A DNA stretch of 5,077 nt from an uncultured Carnobacteriaceae bacterium. GTDB lineage: Bacteria > Bacillota > Bacilli > Lactobacillales > Aerococcaceae. Location of the stretch: the NCBI GenBank assembly GCA_938039195.1, contig CALHVK010000086.1:1-5077 (forward strand), written 5' to 3'. Positions 1 to 4,920 of the stretch are shown piece after piece; position 1 is the first letter of the stretch; each line of letters starts with the position of its first letter. Made by a program: the position numbers and the translations under genes. Below the pieces are notes generated by a model that worked only from the letters and a program-made list of their open reading frames with translations, was not told where the DNA came from and made no database searches.

Positions 1-192
1 TGTGAATAGAGAATGCTTGCTGTTCACATTCAATAAGCCCATCAATGTCACACCAGCACCAGTCAATTCCAAAAACAACAGTTGAATTCCCTCTTGCGTA
101 AACACATCTCCAAATCTTAGTGCATAAAATGCAACTACAGCACTCAATACAAAGGCCACCATCGACAAGCTATAATAAATCTTATTCAACAT
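1..192 (-). CDS. Partial membrane protein of unknown function (N-terminal 64 residues)
   Basis: The reading frame stays open from an ATG at 192 to the window edge, giving 64 codons; the C-terminus is outside the window. The visible part starts MLNKIYYSLS and has two hydrophobic stretches, roughly residues 8-27 and 37-56, so it is probably an integral membrane protein. I do not recognise the family. I chose the start at 192 because AGGTGG lies 5 nt upstream of it and hydrophobic sequence begins soon after. Two further in-frame ATGs at 219 and 216 are possible: AAAGGA precedes the first by about 10 nt and would add nine mostly polar residues. The gene is preceded by an AT-rich leader of about 150 nt with a good -10 box. 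No function is assigned. Confidence 0.6.
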   Translation of the reverse strand, partial: MLNKIYYSLSMVAFVLSAVVAFYALRFGDVFTQEGIQLLFLELTGAGVTLMGLLNVNSKHSLFT

Positions 193-215
193 AAAATCCA
201 CCTGCGATAATTCCA

Positions 216-293
216 TCATTGATAGTTTATCCTTTCTTTTTTCTGACTATCGATGCTGGAATCATTCATCTCCTTTCTAATATAGTTTTTCAT
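216..293 (-). CDS. Possible 25-codon leader ORF overlapping the next gene's upstream start
   Basis: This short frame begins ATG AAA AAC and ends in a TGA that overlaps the ATG at 219 in an ATGATG arrangement, the kind of junction seen in translational coupling. The peptide is polar and lysine-rich (starts MKNYIRKEM) and matches nothing I know. Its own ribosome binding site is weak. A strong GAAAGGAG at 270-277 lies inside it and would better serve a different ATG at 265, which opens a 12-codon frame ending at 227. It may simply be untranslated leader. The call rests only on position and overlap. Confidence 0.15.
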   Translation of the reverse strand: MKNYIRKEMNDSSIDSQKKERINYQ

Positions 294-348
294 CAATTGA
301 TATTCTTTCTAACCTGTTTTCTTTAAACGACAATACTTCCTTTTGAAT

Positions 349-378
349 ATTATAGAATAAAAAAAAATAAAAGCAAAG
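349..378 (-). promoter_or_regulatory. Putative sigma-A promoter for the partial membrane protein gene
   Basis: On the minus strand a perfect TATAAT (349-354) lies 16 nt downstream of TTGCTT, which overlaps the 3' arm of the preceding gene's terminator. The spacer is the terminator's T-tract itself. The -10 is convincing; the -35 matches TTGACA at four of six bases, and the spacing is one short of ideal. Transcription would start near position 342 and give a leader of about 150 nt before the ATG at 192. Confidence 0.45.
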
Positions 379-400
379 GTTTACTTCTCAACCTTTGCTT
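361..400 (-). terminator. Intrinsic terminator folded across the stop codon of the 125-aa gene
   Basis: AAGCAAAGGT (391-400 read on the minus strand) pairs perfectly over 10 bp with ACCTTTGCTT (371-380). The loop is 10 nt and contains the TAA stop at 381-383. The stem is followed on the minus strand by TTATTTTTTTTTA. The upstream arm encodes the last residues of the 125-aa protein, so coding sequence and terminator share bases. Confidence 0.85.
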
Positions 401-758
401 GCAATTTCCAACCAATCGCCCAACCAATGACAAGCACATAATTTTCAATCGCTCCAATGAGATTGACAAAGGTCGCTCCCTCCAAATAAGCAAGAAGATG
501 ATTTGTACCAATGCCTATTCCACCTACCATTAGTGCTCCTAAAACGACTCTTAAATAAAACCAATCATACTTAACATTAACGGCCACTATAATCATCAAA
601 ACCGCCAAATTCCAAAATCCGATTTCTCGTTGCCAACCAACTGCAACTCCGTATCCCGAGTGTGAACCCATCACCTCTGGAAAGAAAATTTGGAAAATCA
701 TTGCTCCTGTCATCGCAGTAATTAATACGATAAACATCACTTTTAAAAATTTATTCAT
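381..758 (-). CDS. Small four-span membrane protein of unknown function (125 aa)
   Basis: The frame encodes 125 residues, mostly hydrophobic, with about four membrane segments: roughly residues 5-27, 47-62, 68-88 and 97-117. Between the first two is a loop with GYGVAVGWQREIGFWN. The Trp-Gln-x-Glu-x-Gly-x-x-Asn pattern and overall layout recall the DUF6790-type small membrane proteins, but that is recall, not a search, and no function is known to me. The start at 758 is supported by AGGTGAAG a few bases upstream. It lies 80 bp beyond the metal importer operon but behind that operon's strong terminator, and I see only weak promoter-like sequence in the gap. It may depend on read-through or be weakly expressed. 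Its own terminator overlaps its last codons. The conserved-looking polar residues (Arg44, Glu45, Asn86, His87, Glu105, Asn106) are candidates for any functional site. Confidence 0.8.
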   Translation of the reverse strand: MNKFLKVMFIVLITAMTGAMIFQIFFPEVMGSHSGYGVAVGWQREIGFWNLAVLMIIVAVNVKYDWFYLRVVLGALMVGGIGIGTNHLLAYLEGATFVNLIGAIENYVLVIGWAIGWKLQAKVEK

Positions 759-795
759 TCTTCTTCACCTCGCTGTTTGTTATTCTCATTCAAAC

Positions 796-832
796 AAAAA
801 AACAAAAGAGCTCCCGGTTCCCCAGGAGCCCC
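796..832 (-). terminator. Strong intrinsic terminator of the metal ABC importer operon
   Basis: Read on the minus strand, GGGGCTCCTGG (832-822) pairs with CCGGGAGCTCT (817-807) over 11 bp, including a few G-U pairs, around a GGAA tetraloop of the stable GNRA type. It is followed by TTTGTTTTTTT. It begins 7 nt after the lipoprotein gene's stop codon and closes the three-gene operon. Confidence 0.92.
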
Positions 833-838
833 TAATTC

Positions 839-1786
839 TTATTTGCTTAAACCTTCGATAATTTTATCTAGGTTCCATTTCATCATGCTGTAGTAGCTGT
901 CTCCATCTTTTCCTGCTTCTGCAATAGAGTCAGTAAAGATTGTTGAGAAGATTGGTTTGCCTGTTTCTTGAGAAACAGTCTTCATTGGACGATCATCCAC
1001 ACTACTTTCTACGAATAATGATGGAACTTTTGATTCACGTAATTGACGAACCAATTTTGTGATTTGTTCTGGAGTTCCTTCTTCTTCTGTGTTGATTTCC
1101 CAGATGTACGCTGATTTAATATCGTACGCTTTAGAGAAGTACTTGAAGCAGCCTTCACTTGTTACGATTAAACGTTTTTCTTCAGGAATTTTCGCGATAC
1201 GTTGTTTAGCATCTTTATCTAACGCTTCAAGTTTTTCAACATAAGCTGCTAGATTCTTTTCGTATGTTTCTTTGTTCTTTGGATCTTTTGCGATTAATTG
1301 TTTCGCGATGTTCTTTGCATAAATAACTCCGTTTTCGATGTTCAACCATGCATGAGGGTCTTCTTTTCCAGCTTCGTTTTGGCCTTCTAAGTAAATCACT
1401 TCAACGCCATCACTCACTGCAAAGTAGTCTTTATTGGCTTCTTTCTTGGCATTATTCACCATCTTCGTGAACCAAGCATTCCCACCGTTTTCTAAGTTGA
1501 TTCCATTATAGAAAATCAAGTCTGCTTTTTGAACTTTTTGAACATCTTCTGGTAATGGTTCATACTCGTGTGGGTCTTGTCCTACTGGAACAATACTATG
1601 TAAGTTTACTAAATCGCCGGCGATATTTTTTGTCATATCATAAATAATAGAGTTGGTTGTCACCACATTGATTTTTTCAGTATCTGCCTTTGAACTATTA
1701 TCTTTACTTGTATCTTTACTTGTAGCGCATCCTGCAATTCCTAATACCACAAGAGCGGCTACTAAAAGTTTCTTCATGCTATTCAT
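839..1786 (-). CDS. psaA: Manganese-binding lipoprotein of a metal ABC importer (PsaA/ScaA/FimA family)
   Basis: This is the extracytoplasmic solute-binding lipoprotein (315 aa, cluster A-I/ZnuA-like fold) that captures metal outside the membrane and hands it to the permease. The signal peptide has Lys5-Lys6, a hydrophobic core and an IAGC lipobox with the lipidated Cys20, followed by a Ser/Lys/Asp-rich linker. Metal ligands can be placed at His73 (DPHEYEP), His145 (DPHAWLN), Glu211 (TSEGCF) and Asp286 (FTDSIAE). This is the His-His-Glu-Asp set of pneumococcal PsaA, each position shifted by +6 from PsaA numbering. There is no His-rich loop as in zinc-specific ZnuA/AdcA, so manganese is the likely cargo, with iron or zinc binding less likely. 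The ATG at 1786 has AAGGA 6 nt upstream and overlaps the permease gene by 8 nt; the in-frame ATG at 1777 is too far from it. Equivalent names are scaA, efaA and mntC. Confidence 0.93.
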   Translation of the reverse strand: MNSMKKLLVAALVVLGIAGCATSKDTSKDNSSKADTEKINVVTTNSIIYDMTKNIAGDLVNLHSIVPVGQDPHEYEPLPEDVQKVQKADLIFYNGINLENGGNAWFTKMVNNAKKEANKDYFAVSDGVEVIYLEGQNEAGKEDPHAWLNIENGVIYAKNIAKQLIAKDPKNKETYEKNLAAYVEKLEALDKDAKQRIAKIPEEKRLIVTSEGCFKYFSKAYDIKSAYIWEINTEEEGTPEQITKLVRQLRESKVPSLFVESSVDDRPMKTVSQETGKPIFSTIFTDSIAEAGKDGDSYYSMMKWNLDKIIEGLSK

Positions 1787-2612
1787 GAGATTTCCTTCTT
1801 TCTCTTTGTTTTGGTGAAACGATAAAACTTACGACAAAAAGTGCTGCTGCTGTTAATACGATGGTTGATCCAATAGCGATGTTAAACGTATATCCAATAT
1901 ACAATCCTAATACTGATGACAATGAGCCAAACGTTGCGGCTAAAACGAGCATTGTTTTCAGACGATTTGAATATAAATACGCTGTTGCTGCAGGGGTGAT
2001 TAATAGTGCCACAATCATAACTGTCCCTACACTTTGCATCGCGGTAATCGATACAAGCGCCAAGAGGAACATCAATAAGTAGTGGTAAAATTGTACGTTC
2101 ATCCCTGAAGATTGAGCAAAGACTGGATCAAAACTCGTTACTTGTAATTCTTTAAAATACGCTAAAATAACGACGACTACAATCACGCTCACCACCAATG
2201 TAATGAGTAAATCAATATCTTGTACGGCTAAAATATTCCCGAATAAAATATGGAATAAGTCTGTTGAACTCTTCGCCACACTAATCAAAATAACTCCCAA
2301 TGCCAAAAACGAACTAAAGGTAATCCCGATAGCAGTATCGCCTTTGATAGTACTATTTTGATTCACAAATGCAATAAGGAACGATGCTAATAACCCGAAC
2401 ACGAGGGCTCCAATAAAGAAGTTAATGCCTAAAATAAACGACAACGCTACACCCGGTAATACCGCGTGAGAGATAGCGTCCCCCATTAATGACATCCCTC
2501 TTAGAATGATGAAGCATCCTAAAATTCCGGCAACCGCACCAATCACGACTGCTGAAACAAGCGCATTTTGTAGGAAATGGAATTCCATTAACCCTTCAAT
2601 GAAATTATGCAT
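1779..2612 (-). CDS. psaC: Metal ABC importer membrane permease (ABC-3 family, PsaC/ScaB-like)
   Basis: This 277-residue polytopic protein forms the membrane channel of the importer, probably as a homodimer. It shows roughly eight or nine hydrophobic segments. Family landmarks are the ILRGMSLMGDAISHAVLPG segment (about residues 36-54, with Asp45 and His49 in the region associated with metal passage) and the MQSVGTVMIVALLITPAATA segment (about 192-211) typical of ABC-3 permeases. The C-terminal tail is short and basic (PKQRERRK). I chose the ATG at 2612 because AAGGAGGTG ends 7 nt upstream. A longer frame reaching to 2660 would overlap the ATPase gene by 56 nt and has no comparable ribosome binding site. 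With this start the gene overlaps the ATPase gene by 8 nt (ATGCATAA) and the lipoprotein gene by 8 nt, consistent with coupled translation of a stoichiometric complex. Confidence 0.93.
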   Translation of the reverse strand: MHNFIEGLMEFHFLQNALVSAVVIGAVAGILGCFIILRGMSLMGDAISHAVLPGVALSFILGINFFIGALVFGLLASFLIAFVNQNSTIKGDTAIGITFSSFLALGVILISVAKSSTDLFHILFGNILAVQDIDLLITLVVSVIVVVVILAYFKELQVTSFDPVFAQSSGMNVQFYHYLLMFLLALVSITAMQSVGTVMIVALLITPAATAYLYSNRLKTMLVLAATFGSLSSVLGLYIGYTFNIAIGSTIVLTAAALFVVSFIVSPKQRERRKSHE

Positions 2613-3339
2613 GTTGCTCACCTCCTTGTGGAATATAGACACTTCCGCCGTATACATCATCTAAGTATTTCTTAATGAATACGTCTTCTGTTTTTCCAGA
2701 GGCTACAATCGCGTGTTTAACAAGAATCACCTGGTCAAAGTATTCTTTCACCTTCGATAAGTCATGGTTGACCATTAAAATAGTCTTCCCTTCCTCTTTC
2801 CATTTACGGAGAATTGTCATAATGACTTTCTCACTAAGCATATCAATCCCTACAAATGGTTCATCAAGGAAAATATATTGTGCTTCTTGAACCATGCAAC
2901 GCGCTAATAGTACACGTTGGAATTGACCGCCAGAAAGAGCCCCGATTTGGCGAGATGCTAAATCAGTTAATCCAACTTCTTCAATGGCTGCATCGACTTT
3001 TCCCCAATCTTCTTTCGTCAATCGTTGCAATGGTTTCTTTTTAACAGTTCTTCCTAAAGCAACGCACTCACGAATGGTGATTGGAAATGTAAAGTCAATG
3101 TGGCTTTTTTGTTCGACATAGGCGATTTTCTGTAATACTTTTTTTGTGGGTTCTCCATCAATCAGAATTTCTCCTGATGATTGAATCAGTCCTAATATTG
3201 CTTTTAATAATGTTGATTTACCTGCACCATTGGGCCCAATAATCCCAGTAATGGTTGGTCCTTCAATGGTTGCATTACAATCTTTTAAAACATGTGGTTG
3301 CATCGCATACGATACCCCAACATTTTTAATCGTAATCAA
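2605..3339 (-). CDS. psaB: Metal ABC importer ATPase (PsaB/ScaC-like), probable TTG start
   Basis: This cytoplasmic ATPase powers manganese import with the permease and lipoprotein encoded downstream. Counted from the upstream ATG at 3348, all nucleotide-binding motifs are present: Walker A GPNGAGKST (38-46), Q-loop Gln80, signature LSGGQ (138-142), Walker B YIFLDEP (158-164, catalytic Glu163) and switch His195 (VNHD). For the start, the ATG at 3348 directly abuts AAAGG, leaving no spacer. A TTG three codons later (3339) has AAAGGA at a normal 8-nt distance and gives a protein beginning (M)ITIKNVGVSY, the usual N-terminus of this family. I therefore favour 3339 (244 aa); the ATG start would give 247 aa. 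First gene of the operon, preceded by metalloregulator-like operators. Confidence 0.92.
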   Translation of the reverse strand: MITIKNVGVSYAMQPHVLKDCNATIEGPTITGIIGPNGAGKSTLLKAILGLIQSSGEILIDGEPTKKVLQKIAYVEQKSHIDFTFPITIRECVALGRTVKKKPLQRLTKEDWGKVDAAIEEVGLTDLASRQIGALSGGQFQRVLLARCMVQEAQYIFLDEPFVGIDMLSEKVIMTILRKWKEEGKTILMVNHDLSKVKEYFDQVILVKHAIVASGKTEDVFIKKYLDDVYGGSVYIPQGGEQHA

Positions 3340-3359
3340 TGAATTCATCCTTTCAAAAT

Positions 3360-3374
3360 ATGTAGATTCTACAT
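3360..3374. promoter_or_regulatory. 15-bp perfect palindrome near the importer transcription start
   Basis: ATGTAGA-T-TCTACAT is a perfect 7+7 inverted repeat around a single central base. It lies between operator 1 and the ATPase ribosome binding site and coincides with the predicted start of transcription. It is unlike the neighbouring TTAGG-type sites. It could be a separate repressor site, or give the mRNA a weak 5-bp stem with a 5-nt loop at its 5' end. The regulator is unknown. Confidence 0.4.
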
Positions 3375-3377
3375 TTG

Positions 3378-3391
3378 TTAGGTTACCCTAA
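3378..3391. promoter_or_regulatory. Operator 1, DtxR/MntR-family-like inverted repeat
   Basis: TTAGGTTACCCTAA has perfect TTAGG/CCTAA arms around a 4-nt centre. Half-sites of this kind are typical of DtxR-family metalloregulators (MntR, ScaR, EfaR and relatives) that repress manganese importers when Mn(II) is plentiful. It completely covers the presumed -10 box of the operon promoter, a classic repressor position. The family assignment comes from half-site resemblance and gene context; no regulator gene is in the window. Confidence 0.7.
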
Positions 3392-3408
3392 AAAACGTCA
3401 TTAGTCAA
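3380..3408 (-). promoter_or_regulatory. Putative promoter of the metal importer operon
   Basis: On the minus strand TTGACT (3403-3408, five of six consensus bases) is followed after 17 nt by TAACCT (3380-3385). The -10 is weak, with three of six bases, and is embedded in operator 1, which may explain its departure from consensus. The predicted start site is near 3373, about 34 nt before the TTG start codon. No better -10 is visible at the right distance. Confidence 0.5.
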
Positions 3409-3416
3409 GTACTTTT

Positions 3417-3430
3417 TTAGGTTTCCCAAA
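3417..3430. promoter_or_regulatory. Operator 2, degenerate copy of operator 1 upstream of the -35
   Basis: TTAGGTTTCCCAAA matches operator 1 at 12 of 14 positions, in the same orientation and 39 bp away. One half-site (TTAGG) is intact and the other is changed from CCTAA to CCAAA. It lies 8 bp upstream of the -35 box, where an UP element would sit. Two sites of unequal quality suggest graded or cooperative binding of a metalloregulator dimer. Confidence 0.5.
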
Positions 3431-3460
3431 AATTTTCAGAAAAAATTTTGAAAACTAGAT

Positions 3461-3495
3461 ATTAACATAACTGTTAATTAACATAACTGTTAATT
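3461..3495. repeat. Perfect tandem duplication of a 16-bp palindromic unit
   Basis: ATTAACATAACTGTTA occurs twice without a gap (3461-3476 and 3477-3492), followed by ATT. Each copy forms the inverted repeat ATTAACA-TAAC-TGTTAAT (7-bp arms, 4-nt centre), and the junction makes a further palindrome TGTTAATTAACA. It lies between the nagB terminator and the importer promoter, about 50 bp upstream of the -35. Two identical palindromes look like paired operator sites, but the binding protein is unknown. The arms recall the TTAAC/GTTAA halves of AdcR zinc-repressor sites, though the spacing differs. Confidence 0.6.
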
Positions 3496-3513
3496 TTCAC
3501 CCGTTTTGAAGAC

Positions 3514-3547
3514 AAAAAAGACGCCTTCCGTTACCCGAAAGACGCCT
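3514..3547 (-). terminator. Intrinsic terminator of nagB
   Basis: On the minus strand AGGCGTCTTTC (3547-3537) pairs with GGAAGGCGTCT (3529-3519) over 11 bp, including three G-U pairs, with the 7-nt loop GGGTAAC. A run of T follows (3518-3514). It begins 11 nt after the nagB stop codon and separates nagB from the metal importer operon. AGACGCC also appears as a direct repeat on the plus strand, allowing a smaller competing stem. Confidence 0.8.
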
Positions 3548-3558
3548 CGTCTATTTCT

Positions 3559-4266
3559 TTATTTTGTTAATAATGCTGCAGCTGCTTCATCACAAATAAC
3601 TGTTACTTTTGGATGTTTTTGTAGAATACTTGCTGGAACTTCCTCTGTAATTGGTCCTTCCACTAATCCTTTAATCGCATGGATTTTCTTAGGTCCGAAT
3701 GCAATTAACACGATTTCTTTGGCATCCATGATGGATTGTAGTCCCATTGAATAAGCGTAGCGTGGTACATCTTCTTCTTTTTCGAAGAAGCGTTTGTTCG
3801 CTTCAATGGTTGATTCTGTTAAATGAACCTTATGTGTGCGTTGTGTGAACGGTGTACCTGGTTCGTTGAATCCGATATGCGCGTTACTTCCAATTCCTAA
3901 TAATTGTAGGTCAACCGGATTTTCTTGAAGAATGCGTTCATAGCGTACGACTTCTGCATCCACATCTTCGGCCAATCCGTCTGGTAAATAGCTATGTTTA
4001 AATGGTTTTGCGTCGAATAATTGCTCTTTCATGAAATAATGATAGCTATGTTCATCCGTTGGCGCTAATCCAACATATTCATCTAAGTTCACTGAGATAC
4101 GATCTGAGAAATCTAAATCGCTATTTCTTAGTAATTCATATAACCCAATTGGACTTGAGCCTGTCGCTAGTCCAAACACTTGCGCTCCTTCGCCGTGTGC
4201 GCGTTTAAAAATCTCAAAAGCGGCTAATGCGCCTTCTTCTTGAGTTTTAACAACAATAACTTCCAT
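3559..4266 (-). CDS. nagB: Glucosamine-6-phosphate deaminase
   Basis: NagB (235 aa) converts glucosamine 6-phosphate to fructose 6-phosphate plus ammonia in the cytoplasm, the step that brings amino sugars into glycolysis. Visible motifs are the phosphate-binding GLATGSSPIGLYELL (about 32-46), VNLDEYVGL (about 59-67, with the general-base Asp62), and GIGSNAHIGFNEPGTPF (about 124-140, with His130 and Glu135). Asn128 stands where the E. coli enzyme has Asp141, a change I associate with the shorter Gram-positive enzymes. The length fits that short form, which lacks the E. coli allosteric extension. The start at 4266 has GGGAGG 8 nt upstream; the frame extends to 4314, but that extension lies within the leader and has no ribosome binding site of similar quality. 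It has its own promoter and terminator; nagA is not adjacent. Confidence 0.95.
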   Translation of the reverse strand: MEVIVVKTQEEGALAAFEIFKRAHGEGAQVFGLATGSSPIGLYELLRNSDLDFSDRISVNLDEYVGLAPTDEHSYHYFMKEQLFDAKPFKHSYLPDGLAEDVDAEVVRYERILQENPVDLQLLGIGSNAHIGFNEPGTPFTQRTHKVHLTESTIEANKRFFEKEEDVPRYAYSMGLQSIMDAKEIVLIAFGPKKIHAIKGLVEGPITEEVPASILQKHPKVTVICDEAAAALLTK

Positions 4267-4286
4267 TAACAATACCTCCCTGAATT

Positions 4287-4302
4287 CCCTTTCATAAAAG
4301 GG
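4287..4302 (-). promoter_or_regulatory. Small hairpin in the nagB leader
   Basis: CCCTTT (4287-4292) and AAAGGG (4297-4302) form a perfect 6-bp inverted repeat around a 4-nt loop. It ends 6 nt before the GGGAGG ribosome binding site. It has no following T-run, so it is not a terminator. It could affect ribosome access or mRNA stability, or be an operator; nothing in the sequence decides this. Confidence 0.3.
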
Positions 4303-4332
4303 TACTAAAAACATGAACAGCTGCTTAACTAT

Positions 4333-4361
4333 ATTATAACAAAAATTCAGAGGTCTTTAAA
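4333..4361 (-). promoter_or_regulatory. Extended -10 promoter of nagB
   Basis: On the minus strand TGTTATAAT gives a perfect TATAAT (4333-4338) with the extended TG motif. TTTAAA (4356-4361) lies 17 nt upstream as a modest -35 with four of six consensus bases. The predicted start near 4326 gives a leader of about 60 nt. No clear terminator lies between the Nudix gene and this promoter, so read-through into nagB is also possible. Confidence 0.7.
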
Positions 4362-4375
4362 TAGCTAAATTCATT

Positions 4376-4861
4376 TTAGTTCATAAAATCTTCGTCATAC
4401 ATCACCCATTGTTCGTAATGTTTCGCCTCGAATGCCTCTGTTGGTCGTTCAGCCTCGATTACAAGTGGAGACGCATTTTCAACGCTCACTTCTTCTAGTG
4501 GAACCCACACAATTCCCTTCGAATCGTTCTTCTCTTCGCTCGTCACGAAGTCCTCTACCGTTTGAGCGTTCTTTTCTTCAACATCGATGGCAAACAAAAC
4601 AAACTCATGATGAACGCGCGCGATTCCTGGAACAGTCACAAACACATCACGAATCGTATTTTGGTGAATGGCAGACACTTGGAATCCAGTCTCCTCTAAC
4701 ATTTCTCGTCGCAATGTTTCTACCAGACTCTCGCCTTCTTCCGGCGTTCCTCCCGGTAAATCAAATCTCCCGCGGTATGGTCCACGCGTCTTACGAATAC
4801 AAAGGATGCGTCCTTCGCGAATACAAACACCATACACGCCAAAATGGTTCATTTCTTTCAT
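4376..4861 (-). CDS. Nudix hydrolase family protein
   Basis: This 161-residue protein belongs to the Nudix superfamily, which hydrolyses nucleoside diphosphates linked to another group, in the cytoplasm with Mg(II) or Mn(II). The Nudix box is perfect: GTPEEGE, then SLVETLR, then REMLEETGF (Gly38 to Phe60), with metal-binding Glu in REMLEE. Upstream, GPYRGRFDLPGG fits the usual strand leading to the box. Specificity cannot be read from the box alone; the layout resembles MutT/ADP-ribose-type small enzymes. I chose the ATG at 4861 because GGAGG lies 6 nt upstream. A start at 4891 would put the codons MPPLF inside the hairpin at 4877-4904 and has no ribosome binding site. It follows a tiny membrane-protein gene and precedes nagB. 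Confidence 0.9.
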   Translation of the reverse strand: MKEMNHFGVYGVCIREGRILCIRKTRGPYRGRFDLPGGTPEEGESLVETLRREMLEETGFQVSAIHQNTIRDVFVTVPGIARVHHEFVLFAIDVEEKNAQTVEDFVTSEEKNDSKGIVWVPLEEVSVENASPLVIEAERPTEAFEAKHYEQWVMYDEDFMN

Positions 4862-4876
4862 TGTCTTCCTCCACGA

Positions 4877-4904
4877 AAATAGAGGTGGCACGCCACCTCT
4901 ATTT
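4877..4904 (-). terminator. Strong hairpin between the small membrane protein and the Nudix gene
   Basis: AAATAGAGGTGGC and GCCACCTCTATTT form a perfect 13-bp inverted repeat separated by only two bases (in RNA about 12 bp with a 4-nt loop). On the minus strand it is followed by only a short T stretch (TTTTC) and then the Nudix ribosome binding site. On the plus strand it is followed by TTTCTTTTTT, a better terminator tail, but no plus-strand gene ends there. It probably terminates or attenuates transcription after the 42-aa gene, perhaps partially. Confidence 0.55.
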
Positions 4905-4920
4905 CTTTTTTCTGAAGCCG

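Noticed and set aside
1059..1244. Plus-strand frames within the importer genes (1059-1244, 1861-2082, 2675-2890, 2856-3044)
   Set aside because: All lie opposite well-supported transporter genes and have no family features or credible ribosome binding sites.
839..1786. Zinc-specific ZnuA/AdcA identity for the lipoprotein
   Set aside because: There is no histidine-rich loop, and the ligand set is His-His-Glu-Asp at PsaA-equivalent positions, which fits manganese importers.
3461..3476. Canonical AdcR zinc-repressor site
   Set aside because: TTAAC and GTTAA halves are present but separated by six bases rather than the two expected, so I do not call it as AdcR.
3461..3495. CRISPR array or replication iterons
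   Set aside because: There are only two repeat copies with no spacers between them, no cas or replication genes nearby, and the location is directly upstream of a promoter.
3506..3754. Plus-strand frame starting in the nagB terminator and running into nagB
   Set aside because: It is antisense to nagB and the terminator hairpin, with no ribosome binding site; it is a shadow of the nagB coding frame.
4267..4326. Riboswitch (such as glmS-type) in the nagB leader
   Set aside because: The leader is only about 60 nt with one 6-bp stem, too short and simple for a glmS ribozyme or other known riboswitch.
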